In this document: piece by piece, positions 24,541-33,543 of the stretch
How the letters are laid out: each line of letters starts with the position of its first letter
Position numbering within the stretch: position 1 is the stretch's first letter
Assembly (NCBI RefSeq): GCF_001586275.1
Contig: NZ_CP014545.1
Location: 186,001 to 250,000 of the forward strand
Length of the DNA: 64,000 bases
Source of the DNA: Sphingorhabdus sp. M41
GTDB taxonomy: Bacteria > Pseudomonadota > Alphaproteobacteria > Sphingomonadales > Sphingomonadaceae
Reading direction: 5' to 3'
The notes under the pieces: generated by a model
What the model saw: only the letters and a program-made list of their open reading frames with translations
Told to the model about the DNA's origin: nothing
The model's database searches: none
Position numbers and translations under genes: made by a program

Positions 24541-26819
24541 CAGAAGCGGTAGTTCGCACGAATGCCCGCCGTGCGCGGCCGCAGCCTTGCATAACGGCCA
24601 TCGAGGAAGGCTTCCGGATGGATATAGGTGATCGAGGAATCATCGAACACATTCTCGACATAGGCGGTCAGGTCCAGCGACCCCAGCTTGACCCCGGCGA
24701 AAAGATTCACGTTGGTCCATGCCTCGGTGAAATCATAAGTCGGGCTCACAGCATTAGGATTGCCTGGTACGTTCGGGAACTGGTTCGGGAACGATCCGAC
24801 GTGCGACGCATTGAGCGCAGCGAAGGCGGTGTTTCCGCCACCGACCGCAAAGTCGTAGCGCAATGTGCCCGATCCCTGAAAATGCGGCGACGCAAGCCGG
24901 ACACCCGGAACCGCGCCAGATATCGCCGCTTCGACCGCCGAAAGTTTTGTCACCTTGGCTTCGTTGTACGACCCGTTGAGGGCGAGGCTGAGGCCTTCGA
25001 CCGGCCGCGCCAGAAACTCGAATTCAATGCCATAGCTCTCGGCACCGCCGATGTTGGTCGCGAACTGGATCGAATCCGAGACGCGGTTCGCCTGAACCTG
25101 GATGTTTTTCCAGTCGATATAATAACCCGCAAGATTCGCGGTCAGGTCGCCGCCCAGCCAGCTGCCTTTGACGCCGACCTCGTAGTTGGTGACGCTGTCC
25201 GAATTTGCGCCGTCGGGAATGACGAGATCATTCGGATTGATGGTACTGACCAGGCCGGCCCGGGCGTTGACAACCGGCGTCCGGAAACCGGTCGATATGG
25301 TTGCATAGGTGGTCAGATCCGAATTTGGCTTCCACGAGACGCTGGCCTTGTAGGACAGGCGGTCGTCCTTGACCTTCAACCCTTCCTCGTAGCCAATCGG
25401 TGTGATTGTCACCGGCACATTCTGAAAGCCGAGAAAGGCGAGGGTAAGATAATTGCTGTTATAGCCACCGCCCCGGGTGAAGCTTTGCACCTCTGTGCTG
25501 CCGTAGCGCAGGCCACCAGTGACCCAGAAATTGTCGCTGAAACGGTAGGTCAATTCGCCGAAACCGGCAATCTCGCTCTGGTCGGTATAGGCATTGAACC
25601 GCTGATAATATTCATCCGGCAGTCCGGTCAGCCCGCGTGCGGCGAGATATTCGGGCGTGGAGCGATAGGCAAAGTCCACGGCGCGCCGTTTGTCGTAATA
25701 GAAGAAGCCAGCGACCCACTCGATCGGACCCGACGTGCGCGAGACCAGGCGGGTTTCCTGAACAAACAGGTCGTCATAGCCAAAGGCGTCCAGTGCGAAC
25801 GGGAAGGCCTGCGCGAAAGTTCCGGCCAGATCAACATAGAAGGATGCGTCATAGGTCGACAATGTTGTCGAGCTGATCAGTTCAGCGAAGTCGAACTCAT
25901 AATTGACGGTCGCGTTGAAGTTGGTGAGTTCCCCCTGGAACAGGTCGGGCCGGTCGGAAAGACGCGTGAACTCGCCGAGGTTCGGATTGGTCAGTCCCGA
26001 ATCCGCGGGCTGGCTGTTTTCATAGGAGGCCAGCAGCTTCACCTGCATCCGGTCGCTCGGCTGCATCAGCAGGATTGCGCGCCCGCCATAGGCTTCCAGA
26101 CTGTTGGAATTGTTCACGCCGGTGCCGATATTGTCGACCCAGCCATCCTCGTTGCGGTAATAGCCAGTGACGCGAAGCCCCAATTCGTCCGTCATGATCG
26201 GTATGTTGATCATCGCATTATAGCGCTGGCGTATCGAATCGGATCCGGTCAGGCCGATGTCGGCGCTGGCGGAGGCCTGGAATTCATCCAGGTCCGGACT
26301 GCGCGTAATGATGCGCATCGCACCGGCGAGCGAGTTCGAACCGAACAATGTACCCTGCGGCCCGCGCAGAAATTCGACGCGCTCTACGTCGTACAGATTG
26401 GGATCGAGAATGGTCGAATTGCCGTTTGCCGAAATTGGCAGTTCGTCGACGTAGATGGCAACCGCGCTCTGCAGCCCGGCGCTATAGCCGTTGGTGTTGA
26501 TCCCGCGGGCGGTGAAATTATTGAAATTCTGGGTCGGCCGATTGACGACGATGCCGGGCGTATTCTGCGCAACACCTTCAAAGCCGACGATACCAAGGTC
26601 GTCCAGATCCGCTTGATCATAAGCAGTGACGCTGATGGGAATATCCTGGATCCGTTCGCTCCGGCGAGTGGCGGTAACGATAATTTCCTTGTCACCGCGC
26701 TTCTGGTCCTGCGCTGTCTCGTCGGTGGGCTGCGATGTTTCGCCGGACTGTGCCACAGCAGAAACGGGTTGCGCGAGCAAGGCGACCGCAGACACGGACG
26801 CAAAAAATGTAACTTTCAT
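24540..26819 (-). CDS. TonB-dependent outer-membrane receptor
   Basis: A 759-residue receptor: Sec signal peptide (cleavage near AVAQS), a plug domain opening with EIIVTATRRSERIQDIPISV and continuing through VERVEFLRGPQGTLFGSN, then a long beta-barrel ending in a terminal aromatic (NYRF). The plug sequence is of the type common in sphingomonad receptors for small organic substrates rather than siderophores, though specificity cannot be read directly. A strong SD (GGAGGAGAGG) precedes the ATG. It is the first gene of a four-gene operon and lies 78 bases downstream of operator site 3. Confidence 0.95.
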   Translation of the reverse strand: MKVTFFASVSAVALLAQPVSAVAQSGETSQPTDETAQDQKRGDKEIIVTATRRSERIQDIPISVTAYDQADLDDLGIVGFEGVAQNTPGIVVNRPTQNFNNFTARGINTNGYSAGLQSAVAIYVDELPISANGNSTILDPNLYDVERVEFLRGPQGTLFGSNSLAGAMRIITRSPDLDEFQASASADIGLTGSDSIRQRYNAMINIPIMTDELGLRVTGYYRNEDGWVDNIGTGVNNSNSLEAYGGRAILLMQPSDRMQVKLLASYENSQPADSGLTNPNLGEFTRLSDRPDLFQGELTNFNATVNYEFDFAELISSTTLSTYDASFYVDLAGTFAQAFPFALDAFGYDDLFVQETRLVSRTSGPIEWVAGFFYYDKRRAVDFAYRSTPEYLAARGLTGLPDEYYQRFNAYTDQSEIAGFGELTYRFSDNFWVTGGLRYGSTEVQSFTRGGGYNSNYLTLAFLGFQNVPVTITPIGYEEGLKVKDDRLSYKASVSWKPNSDLTTYATISTGFRTPVVNARAGLVSTINPNDLVIPDGANSDSVTNYEVGVKGSWLGGDLTANLAGYYIDWKNIQVQANRVSDSIQFATNIGGAESYGIEFEFLARPVEGLSLALNGSYNEAKVTKLSAVEAAISGAVPGVRLASPHFQGSGTLRYDFAVGGGNTAFAALNASHVGSFPNQFPNVPGNPNAVSPTYDFTEAWTNVNLFAGVKLGSLDLTAYVENVFDDSSITYIHPEAFLDGRYARLRPRTAGIRANYRF

Positions 26820-26897
26820 TTGAACCTCTCCTCCACGTCAACGCTCTTTGTCGCTGACTTGGGCAGGGTTTATGTCGACATCATTTTGGAATGTCAA

Positions 26898-26921
26898 CAC
26901 TCACTATCACGTGCGTGAATA
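26898..26921. promoter_or_regulatory. candidate TetR operator, site 3
   Basis: CACTCAC (26898-26904) is followed after 6 bases by GTGCGTG (6 of 7 complementary) and, after 10 bases, by GTGAATA (26915-26921), the arm seen in sites 1 and 2. It sits 78 bases upstream of the TonB receptor gene and would control the whole receptor-esterase-ligase-tetR operon. Confidence 0.5.
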
Positions 26922-27157
26922 TTATTGCCGACAGAGATTTGCCTTTCCTTTCCGCATGTAATGCCGTTCGAAAGGGGGCTGATCACGGCAGGAATATATG
27001 CTTGAAGGCTGTTGTCCGAGGCCTGCAACCAGCTGGCATGGATGTCGATTGGTGAACCATCTGGCCGAAGGAATGAACGCCAATTCGAAATCGCTTGTCC
27101 CGGCCGCGTCGGATCCCGCCCGTCCCAATCACCAATTCCGGAGTGGGGAAGCGATAA

Positions 27158-27212
27158 GGGCGGCAGAAGCGACCGCTTCCGGCTCAGCCAGAATCGGTCG
27201 CTTCTGCCGCCC
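27158..27212. terminator. long perfect inverted repeat downstream of the M14 gene
   Basis: An 18-bp perfect stem (27158-27175 with 27195-27212; arms begin GGGCGGCAGAAGCGACCG) around a 19-base loop, 65 bases beyond the stop of the minus-strand M14 gene. It may terminate that operon or be a REP-like element; only a weak TTATC follows the stem. Apart from this and operator site 3, the gap 26820-27277 shows no recognisable gene. Confidence 0.5.
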
Positions 27213-27277
27213 GGAAATTCATGGAGCAGCTATGGCTTGAGACTGTGTCTAGCGCCCCTCTGCCTCCGCAGCTTCCG

Positions 27278-28402
27278 CTAGATATCGCCGATCATCTCGG
27301 CCAGAGTGGCCAGGCATTCGCGGGCGAGCAAATTGCAGCGTTCAGGGGACCAGCCCTGCTCGGCATCGGGCAGATCGCGATTATCCTTGAACGGCATTTC
27401 CAACGTCATTGCCACGGCGCCGAAACGTTCGGCCAGCTGATTGGTCGACATCGACAGATTGGCTTTGCCCTTGGCCGCGGTCGGATAGCCAAGCTTGGTC
27501 TGGAAATCCGGCGTGCGCTGGGCGAGGCGATCACGGTAGCCGTGATATTTTTCCAGCTGCGCATCGGTGATCGACGGAATGCCTTCGAAACCGGCGATAA
27601 AAACCGCAGGAATCGCTTCGTCTCCGTGCACATCCATGGCGAAAGCAACGCCGCTTTCGTCCATAGCATTGCGAACGCATAGCACTTCGGGAGATTTTTC
27701 GGCGCTGGGTTCATGCCACTCCCGATTGAGATTGGTGCCGGCGAAATTGGTTCGTAAATGCCCTCTGCACGAACCATCTGGGTTCATATTGGGCACAATA
27801 TGGAACCGGCATTTCTCCAGCAGCAGCCGTGCATGAGGGTCTGCCGGATCGGTGAGCATTTCCAGCGCGCCTTCCATCCACCATTCGGCCATGCTTTCGC
27901 CCGGATGCTGGCGGGCGTAGAGCCAGACCTGCTTGTCGCCGCTTCCCAATTCCACGCAGTCTATCGGCTGGCCTTCCAGGCTATGGCCAAGCGTGCGCAC
28001 GCTGACGCCCTCAAATCCGGCGGTTTCGGCGATCAGATCATGGTGCCGTTCGATACTATAAGGTGCGAAATAGGCAAACCAGATGATATTGCTGCTGGCG
28101 GTGTAGCGGATCGACAAGATACCGCTTTGCTCGTCGTAGCTGCTCGCCGCGCGACCCCAATATTCCCGGTCTTCGCTGACGCAGGCGTTATAGTCGGGCC
28201 ATCCCTGCGGATAGGCGGAGTCTTTCAGCCCGCCAATGTTCAATTCCAGTTCGTCGCCAATCTCGCAGGCCACCCGAAAATGGAACCACTGGAAAAACTC
28301 GCTGTCCTTGTCCTTGCGGATCGAGAGCGTTGCAGTCTTGCCTTCGATGGCATGAACTTCGATATTGCCGCTATCGAATGCGCTGGTGATTTTTATGCTC
28401 AT
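27278..28402 (-). CDS. M14-family zinc carboxypeptidase, cytosolic (CCP-like)
   Basis: A 374-residue M14 metallocarboxypeptidase. It begins with a beta-rich N-terminal domain (about residues 1-125) typical of the cytosolic carboxypeptidase/Nna1 branch. The catalytic domain follows: ARQHPGES (zinc HxxE), NMNPDG, the substrate-binding NLNREW, the third zinc ligand in DVHGDE and the general-base Glu in TLEMPF. There is no signal peptide, so it is predicted cytoplasmic. It overlaps the upstream lipoprotein gene by ATGA. In eukaryotes this branch trims glutamates from protein tails; the bacterial substrate is unknown. Confidence 0.9.
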   Translation of the reverse strand: MSIKITSAFDSGNIEVHAIEGKTATLSIRKDKDSEFFQWFHFRVACEIGDELELNIGGLKDSAYPQGWPDYNACVSEDREYWGRAASSYDEQSGILSIRYTASSNIIWFAYFAPYSIERHHDLIAETAGFEGVSVRTLGHSLEGQPIDCVELGSGDKQVWLYARQHPGESMAEWWMEGALEMLTDPADPHARLLLEKCRFHIVPNMNPDGSCRGHLRTNFAGTNLNREWHEPSAEKSPEVLCVRNAMDESGVAFAMDVHGDEAIPAVFIAGFEGIPSITDAQLEKYHGYRDRLAQRTPDFQTKLGYPTAAKGKANLSMSTNQLAERFGAVAMTLEMPFKDNRDLPDAEQGWSPERCNLLARECLATLAEMIGDI

Positions 28403-29007
28403 TTCACCCTGATAGTGGTTCCGGACTCTCCGGGGAAGTCCTTGAATAGGGCTGCGGCCAATTTTGCTGCTGCCAGGCCGGGCTGCGATGCCGGGGAGCC
28501 TTGTTTGGCCTCGACCGACGCGCGGCCTTCCCAGACGACGGTACCGTCATCACGTTTGGTAATGCGGACCGATAATTCGGTGACGATCTTGTCTTTTGGC
28601 TTGCCGCCAAGATTGATGCCAATGCCCAATCCGACGCCGGATCCATAGCTGCCAGTGCTGCCGCCGACTCCGACCGATATCGGTGATCGTGTTCCGCCAG
28701 CGCTCAACACCGCTCTCTCAATCGTGTAGCGGACGAGATATTTGCTGTCTTTGGCCGCCTCGCGCGCTTCCGTGAAGCCCACGCGCTGCAATTCGTGCAA
28801 TATAGCAGCGGAATAGGTCGCATATTCGATGCTGCGGCTATGGCCTTCATCGGTCAAATTGGCTTCGATAACGACACTGCCCGGCACAATCGCGGCAACC
28901 TGAGCATTGTGAAAACGGGTGACGTCCACCGGCGGCGTCATCGCCACACATCCTGACAATAGCGATCCTGCCATTGCCATCGCCACAAATGATTTCAAGC
29001 CGGTCAT
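28399..29007 (-). CDS. DUF4136-like lipoprotein
   Basis: A 202-residue predicted lipoprotein with a type II signal ending in LLSGC. The body, with a glycine-rich [20 protein letters not shown] segment and the [17 protein letters not shown] strand, resembles DUF4136 proteins of unknown role. The ATG at 29007 has AAGGAG 8 bases upstream and is preferred to a GTG at 29016. It overlaps the M14 gene by ATGA, so the two are coupled, although a functional link is not obvious. Confidence 0.75.
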   Translation of the reverse strand: MTGLKSFVAMAMAGSLLSGCVAMTPPVDVTRFHNAQVAAIVPGSVVIEANLTDEGHSRSIEYATYSAAILHELQRVGFTEAREAAKDSKYLVRYTIERAVLSAGGTRSPISVGVGGSTGSYGSGVGLGIGINLGGKPKDKIVTELSVRITKRDDGTVVWEGRASVEAKQGSPASQPGLAAAKLAAALFKDFPGESGTTIRVK

Positions 29008-29158
29008 GATACGCACTCCTTACTTTGCCCCGCGCCATATTAGAGCATAATCGCGGCGACTGCGGTAAAAAATTGCGTCCGCAGGTCAGCCTGTTTAACC
29101 GAATGGAGAGGCCAATGCACTAAACGGCAGATATTGGTTAGTTACTAGGGATCAGGAC

Positions 29159-30166
29159 ATGATGGCAAAGCCTTTTACCATATTGGTCACCGGTGGGGCG
29201 GGATATATCGGCAGTCACGCGGTGCTTGCCTTGCTGGATGCCGGCTGGCCGGTCGCAGTGATCGACAATCTGACCACCGGTTTTCGCTGGGCGGTACCGG
29301 AGGGTGTTGCCTTTCATGAAGGTGATATCGAGGATTCCGCCTTGCTCGCCCGAATCATCAGGACCGAAAATATCGGCGGCATCATGCATTTCGCCGGTTC
29401 GGTCATCGTGCCGGAATCGGTTGCCGATCCGCTCAAATATTATCACAACAACAGCGCCAAGAGCCGCAGCCTGATCGAATCGGCCGTTACCGGCGGGGTG
29501 CATCACTTCATTTTTTCATCGACCGCAGCCACTTATGGGATCCCCGAGGAAAGTCCGGTCAGCGAGAGCACGCCGCAACTGCCGATCAATCCTTATGGCA
29601 TGTCCAAGCTGATGACCGAGCATATGCTCCGCGATGTTGCGGCGGCGCACGAGCTGAATTTCTGTGCCTTGCGTTATTTCAACGTTGCCGGCGCTGATCC
29701 GCAGGCCCGGACCGGCCAGTCGACGGCGGGGGCCACCCATTTGATCAAGGTTGCGGTAGAGGCTGCGCTCGGCAAGCGCGATAGTGTCGCCGTCTTCGGT
29801 ACGGATTATGACACGCCGGATGGCACGGGCGTGCGGGATTATATCCATGTTTCCGATCTGGCTGATGCTCATGTGCTGGCGCTCGAGGCACTGATTGCGG
29901 ACCCGGATCGCAATCATCTGCTCAATTGCGGCTATGGCCGCGGTTTTTCGGTGCTCGAGGTTCTCGATGCCGTTGACCGGGTTACGAACATGCGAATCAA
30001 GCGAAAGATGGAAGGCCGGCGCGCAGGCGACCCCGATTCGCTGATTTCGGACAATCGGGCGATCATGGACCGCTTTCCGTGGCAGCCAAAACATGCCGAT
30101 CTCGACGAAATTGTCGCCCATGCACTGGCGTGGGAGCGCAAACTGATCGAAATTCGCGGAGAATAG
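29159..30166 (+). CDS. galE: UDP-glucose 4-epimerase
   Basis: A 335-residue extended short-chain dehydrogenase that interconverts UDP-glucose and UDP-galactose with bound NAD. Visible motifs are GGAGYIGSH (NAD binding), the catalytic Ser in FSSTAATYG, YGMSK (catalytic Tyr and Lys), NPYG and LRYFNVAGADP. Length and order match GalE; related epimerases acting on GlcNAc or pentose forms cannot be excluded. It is a single gene transcribed rightward and probably feeds surface polysaccharide synthesis. The 151-base gap before it holds its promoter; no clear motif was found. Confidence 0.93.
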   Translation: MMAKPFTILVTGGAGYIGSHAVLALLDAGWPVAVIDNLTTGFRWAVPEGVAFHEGDIEDSALLARIIRTENIGGIMHFAGSVIVPESVADPLKYYHNNSAKSRSLIESAVTGGVHHFIFSSTAATYGIPEESPVSESTPQLPINPYGMSKLMTEHMLRDVAAAHELNFCALRYFNVAGADPQARTGQSTAGATHLIKVAVEAALGKRDSVAVFGTDYDTPDGTGVRDYIHVSDLADAHVLALEALIADPDRNHLLNCGYGRGFSVLEVLDAVDRVTNMRIKRKMEGRRAGDPDSLISDNRAIMDRFPWQPKHADLDEIVAHALAWERKLIEIRGE

Positions 30167-30266
30167 CGCTGGTCGCTTGACTTTGGCAGCCGCCGACCTT
30201 AATTGCCCTGCTCAACGCAGCAAGGCTGCTTTCAAGAAATTCAGATAATCAAGGCGTGGTACCAAA

Positions 30267-30392
30267 ATGAAAGTCCGCAACTCTTTGAAGTCGCTTAAAA
30301 ACCGTCACCGGGATTGTCGCGTAATCCGTCGCCGTGGTCGCACCTATGTGATCAACAAGACGAATCGCCGGTTCAAGGCGCGCCAGGGCTAA
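30267..30392 (+). CDS. rpmJ: 50S ribosomal protein L36
   Basis: A 41-residue L36 protein: [20 protein letters not shown] at the start, then an Arg-rich tail ending FKARQG. Only one cysteine of the zinc ribbon is left (the DCR position), so this is the zinc-free L36 type common in alphaproteobacteria. It is an assembly component of the large subunit near the peptidyl-transferase region. It lies 100 bases after galE and just before the HAD gene. Confidence 0.95.
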   Translation: MKVRNSLKSLKNRHRDCRVIRRRGRTYVINKTNRRFKARQG

Positions 30393-30419
30393 CTGCCTGT
30401 TGTTGGCGGGGGTTCTGCC

Positions 30420-31028
30420 ATCTCAAAAATTGACACCGTCATCTTCGATATAGGCAATGTCCTGTATCGCTGGGACTTGCGCTGTCTATTCACAAAACTG
30501 ATTGACGACCCGGAAGAGCTGGACTGGTTTCTGGCTAATGTCGTGACACCGGAATGGCATTTCCAGCATGATGCCGGTCGGCTCTTTGCCGAGATGGTCG
30601 CAGAGCGCAGTCGCGAATTTCCCGAATATAGCGATCATATCATGGCTTATTCCCAGAGGTTTCCGGAAACCATCCTGGGGCCGGTCGAAGGCATGCTTGA
30701 TCTGGTTCATGCGCTTCGGGATCGAGGTAACCCCCTGTTTGCTATCAGCAATTTCGGTGCCGAGTCCTGGGCGCAATTCCGGCCATCGGCGCCGATATTC
30801 GAACTATTCACCGATATTGTCATTTCCGGCGAAGAAAAGCTGATCAAACCGGATGCAGCCATTTTCGAACTGGCCCTGAAACGCTTTGCCCGCCGCGCCG
30901 ACCAATGTCTTTTCATTGACGACCGGCTCGATAATATCGAGGCAGGTGAGGCAATCGGGCTCCCCGGACATCATTTCAAGAATGCCGTCGGACTTGAAAG
31001 GGAACTGAAAGCCTTGGGCCTGCTCTAG
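30420..31028 (+). CDS. HAD-family hydrolase (no conventional start codon)
   Basis: A HAD-like phosphatase of about 202 residues. The nucleophile motif FDIGNVLYRWD, the middle AISNFGAESW and the C-terminal IKPDAAIFELAL...CLFIDDRLDNIEAG blocks are in normal order. The first ATG/GTG/TTG in frame is TTG at 30477, which would delete the catalytic aspartate. Upstream, to the rpmJ stop, the frame offers only CTG (30393), ATC (30420) or ATT (30429). ATC at 30420, with GGGGG before it, gives the expected N-terminus. It shares a CTAG with the convergent pyk stop. Substrate unknown. Confidence 0.75.
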   Translation: MSKIDTVIFDIGNVLYRWDLRCLFTKLIDDPEELDWFLANVVTPEWHFQHDAGRLFAEMVAERSREFPEYSDHIMAYSQRFPETILGPVEGMLDLVHALRDRGNPLFAISNFGAESWAQFRPSAPIFELFTDIVISGEEKLIKPDAAIFELALKRFARRADQCLFIDDRLDNIEAGEAIGLPGHHFKNAVGLERELKALGLL

Positions 31029-32476
31029 CTGCGCTTGAGCTCGTCGCCGCTCAGCCGCACGATATGCAGCAAATTGGTCGAGCCCGGGGTGCCAAAGGGA
31101 ACGCCAGCGCAAACAATCAAGCGCGATCCCGCCTCGGCCAGCTTGTGACGCAGGGCCATGCGCTTGGCTTTGCCGATCATTTCCTCGAAATTGGTAACAT
31201 CGCGCGTGACTACCGCATAGGCTCCCCATAACAGGCCGACCCGCCGCGCGGTGTGGCGATTGGGAGTGAGCACCAGCAGCGGCACGGAGGGACGTTCGCG
31301 CGCCATTCTGCGGGCTGTCGAGCCGGATGATGTATAGCAGACAATAGCCGATGTCTCGATGGTGCGGGCAATATTGTAACTCGCCGCCGCCAGCGCATCC
31401 GCCGTCGTCTCGTCGGGGACCGTTTCGGTGAAATGCACCCGATCCGCGTATGACGGATCATTTTCCACCTGAGAGGCGATTCGGTCCATCATTGTCGCCG
31501 CTTCGATCGGCCAGTCGCCCACCGCCGATTCGGCCGACAGCATGATCGCGTCGGCGCCGTCATAAATGGCGGTCGCGACATCGGACACTTCGGCGCGGGT
31601 CGGAGTCGGGGACTTGATCATCGATTCGAGCATCTGGGTGGCGACAACCACCGGGCGGCCGAGCTTGCGGGCAGCGGCAACGATTTTCTTCTGCAGCGGC
31701 GGCACCTGTTCCGGCAACAGTTCCACACCCAGATCACCGCGCGCGACCATCACCGCATCGGAAAGCTCGAGAATCTCGTCAAGCCGGTCGATCGCGGCGG
31801 GTTTCTCGATCTTGGCGAGCAGGGCCGCCTTGCCGCCAATCAATCGCCGCGCCTCTGCGACATCCTCGGGGCGCTGGACAAAGCTCAGCGCAATCCAGTC
31901 GACATCCTGCCCCAGCGCGAAGGTCAGATCCTTGCGATCCTTGTCGGTGAGCGAGCTGACCGGCAGCACGACTTCGGGGACATTGACTCCCTTGCGGTCG
32001 GATATTTCACCGGCGACAATGACTTTGGTCTCGACGCTCTTGCCGTCGGCCTTGGTCACTTCCAGCCGGATTTTGCCGTCGTCCAGCAACAATGTGTGAC
32101 CCGGTTGCAGCGTTCCCAATATTTCCTTGTGCGGCAGGCTGACCCGCGTCGCGTCACCCTTTTCCTTCAGCATGTCGAGCGTGAAACTTGCGCCGTCTTT
32201 CAGCATCACCGGCGGATTGGCAAATGTGCCGATACGCAGCTTTGGCCCCTGAAGGTCGGCGAGAATGGTGATCGGCCGACCGATTTTCTTTTCCAGCGCC
32301 CGGATCGACTTCACATTGGCGGCATGCGCCTCATGCTCGCCGTGACTCATGTTCATCCGGAAGGCATCGACACCGGCACGGTACATTTTCTCGATCATTT
32401 CCGGGCTGCCGCTGGACGGCCCGAGCGTAGCCAGCACTTTGACCTTGCGGTTGCGGGAGAAGATCGGCGATGCCAT
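31025..32476 (-). CDS. pyk: pyruvate kinase
   Basis: A 483-residue pyruvate kinase that makes pyruvate and ATP from phosphoenolpyruvate and ADP. The N-terminal KVLATLGPSS and FRMNMSHG segments bind nucleotide and substrate; AKIEKPAAIDRLDEI, MVARGDLGVELLPEQVP and the VATQMLESM block form the active site, followed by the C-terminal allosteric domain. The ATG at 32476 follows AAGGAA by 8 bases. It is convergent with the HAD gene; both stops lie in one CTAG. Confidence 0.96.
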   Translation of the reverse strand: MASPIFSRNRKVKVLATLGPSSGSPEMIEKMYRAGVDAFRMNMSHGEHEAHAANVKSIRALEKKIGRPITILADLQGPKLRIGTFANPPVMLKDGASFTLDMLKEKGDATRVSLPHKEILGTLQPGHTLLLDDGKIRLEVTKADGKSVETKVIVAGEISDRKGVNVPEVVLPVSSLTDKDRKDLTFALGQDVDWIALSFVQRPEDVAEARRLIGGKAALLAKIEKPAAIDRLDEILELSDAVMVARGDLGVELLPEQVPPLQKKIVAAARKLGRPVVVATQMLESMIKSPTPTRAEVSDVATAIYDGADAIMLSAESAVGDWPIEAATMMDRIASQVENDPSYADRVHFTETVPDETTADALAAASYNIARTIETSAIVCYTSSGSTARRMARERPSVPLLVLTPNRHTARRVGLLWGAYAVVTRDVTNFEEMIGKAKRMALRHKLAEAGSRLIVCAGVPFGTPGSTNLLHIVRLSGDELKRS

Positions 32477-32562
32477 GTTCAAATTCCTTAGTGGCGCTTT
32501 ACTAGTCGATTGCCTATCCGCAAATCATGACAGGTTAACAACAAAAAACAACGGAAACGAAC

Positions 32563-32871
32563 ATGACCGAACAAATATCTGACGCTGCCGCCGCCGCTGC
32601 CTTCCGCCGCCTGGTCGCCCATTTGCAGCACCGGCACGATGCAGAAAATATTGATCTGATGGGACTGGCCGGCTTCTGTCGCAATTGTCTGGCCGACTGG
32701 GTGATGGAGGCGACTGTCGATGCAGGCGGTTCCATGACCAAGGACGAAGCCCGCGAGGCAATCCATGGCATGCCCGCCAATCAGTGGAAGCAAAAATACC
32801 AGACCGAAGCAACAGCGGAGCGGCTCAAAAAGATGAAGGAAAGCGTGGCCAAAAACGCCGACGCATCTTAA
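32563..32871 (+). CDS. DUF1244 family protein
   Basis: A 102-residue alpha-helical protein of the DUF1244 family (FRRLVAHLQHRHDAENIDLMGLAGFCRNCLADW). No catalytic motif is apparent; CRNC could bind metal. It is divergent from pyk and stands 44 bases before gapR; this neighbourhood recurs in alphaproteobacteria. Function unknown. Confidence 0.88.
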   Translation: MTEQISDAAAAAAFRRLVAHLQHRHDAENIDLMGLAGFCRNCLADWVMEATVDAGGSMTKDEAREAIHGMPANQWKQKYQTEATAERLKKMKESVAKNADAS

Positions 32872-32915
32872 AGACGGGCTACGAATCTGAATACAATATT
32901 TCAAAGGAATGAAGC

Positions 32916-33158
32916 ATGAGCGAAGGCAATGTTGCCGCAGACCAGCTGCGTCTGTTTATCGAACGTATCGAGCGGCTGGAAGAAGAGAAAAAAGGCATGG
33001 CGGACGATATCCGTGATGTATATTCCGAAGCGAAATCACAAGGCTATGACGCCAAGATCATGCGCCAGATCGTGCGTTTGCGGAAAATGGAAGCCCATGA
33101 CCGTCAGGAAATGGAAGCCATTCTCGACACCTATAAAGCGGCGCTTGGCCTGGCTTGA
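32916..33158 (+). CDS. gapR: GapR-like nucleoid-associated protein (DUF2312)
   Basis: An 80-residue DUF2312 protein. The segments [18 protein letters not shown] and [15 protein letters not shown] match the coiled-coil and DNA-binding helices of Caulobacter GapR, which forms a tetrameric clamp on overtwisted AT-rich DNA and helps relieve torsion ahead of replication and transcription. Length is complete. The fit to the family is strong; the cellular role here is inferred from Caulobacter. Confidence 0.92.
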   Translation: MSEGNVAADQLRLFIERIERLEEEKKGMADDIRDVYSEAKSQGYDAKIMRQIVRLRKMEAHDRQEMEAILDTYKAALGLA

Positions 33159-33197
33159 CCAATAGGCTAATAGCTAGTCTTTAGCGGCGGGAGAGCA

Positions 33198-33521
33198 ATG
33201 ATGATCGTCACCACGACACCCAGTATCGAGGGCCATGCGATTCGCGACTATCGCGGGATCGTGATTGGTGAGGTGATCGTCGGCGCAAACCTGTTTCGTG
33301 ACCTGTTCGCCAGCATCACCGACATTGTCGGCGGGCGCTCGGGCAAATATGAAAATGTCCTGAAGCGCGCGCGCGATGAAGCGCTGGCGGAGATGGAAGC
33401 GGAGGCGGCGAAGGTCGGCGCCAATGCGGTTGTCGGTGTCGATCTTGACTATGAGGTCGTCGGCGACAAGGGTTCGATGCTGATGGTATCCGCATCCGGA
33501 ACCGCGGTAATCGTGGAATAA
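33198..33521 (+). CDS. YbjQ/DUF74 family protein
   Basis: A 107-residue YbjQ-family protein. The family forms pentameric barrels and is annotated as heavy-metal binding without firm proof. The [21 protein letters not shown] and [13 protein letters not shown] segments are typical. ATG-ATG at 33198 gives two equivalent starts. It lies 22 bases upstream of yebC. Confidence 0.9.
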   Translation: MMIVTTTPSIEGHAIRDYRGIVIGEVIVGANLFRDLFASITDIVGGRSGKYENVLKRARDEALAEMEAEAAKVGANAVVGVDLDYEVVGDKGSMLMVSASGTAVIVE

Positions 33522-33543
33522 TAATTCGGGAATTTGAGGTAAA

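Noticed and set aside
24618-26918. A 766-codon open frame on the + strand opposite the TonB receptor
   Set aside because: The minus strand encodes a complete receptor with signal peptide, plug motifs, SD and terminal aromatic residue. The + frame has no domain pattern and is a codon-bias shadow.
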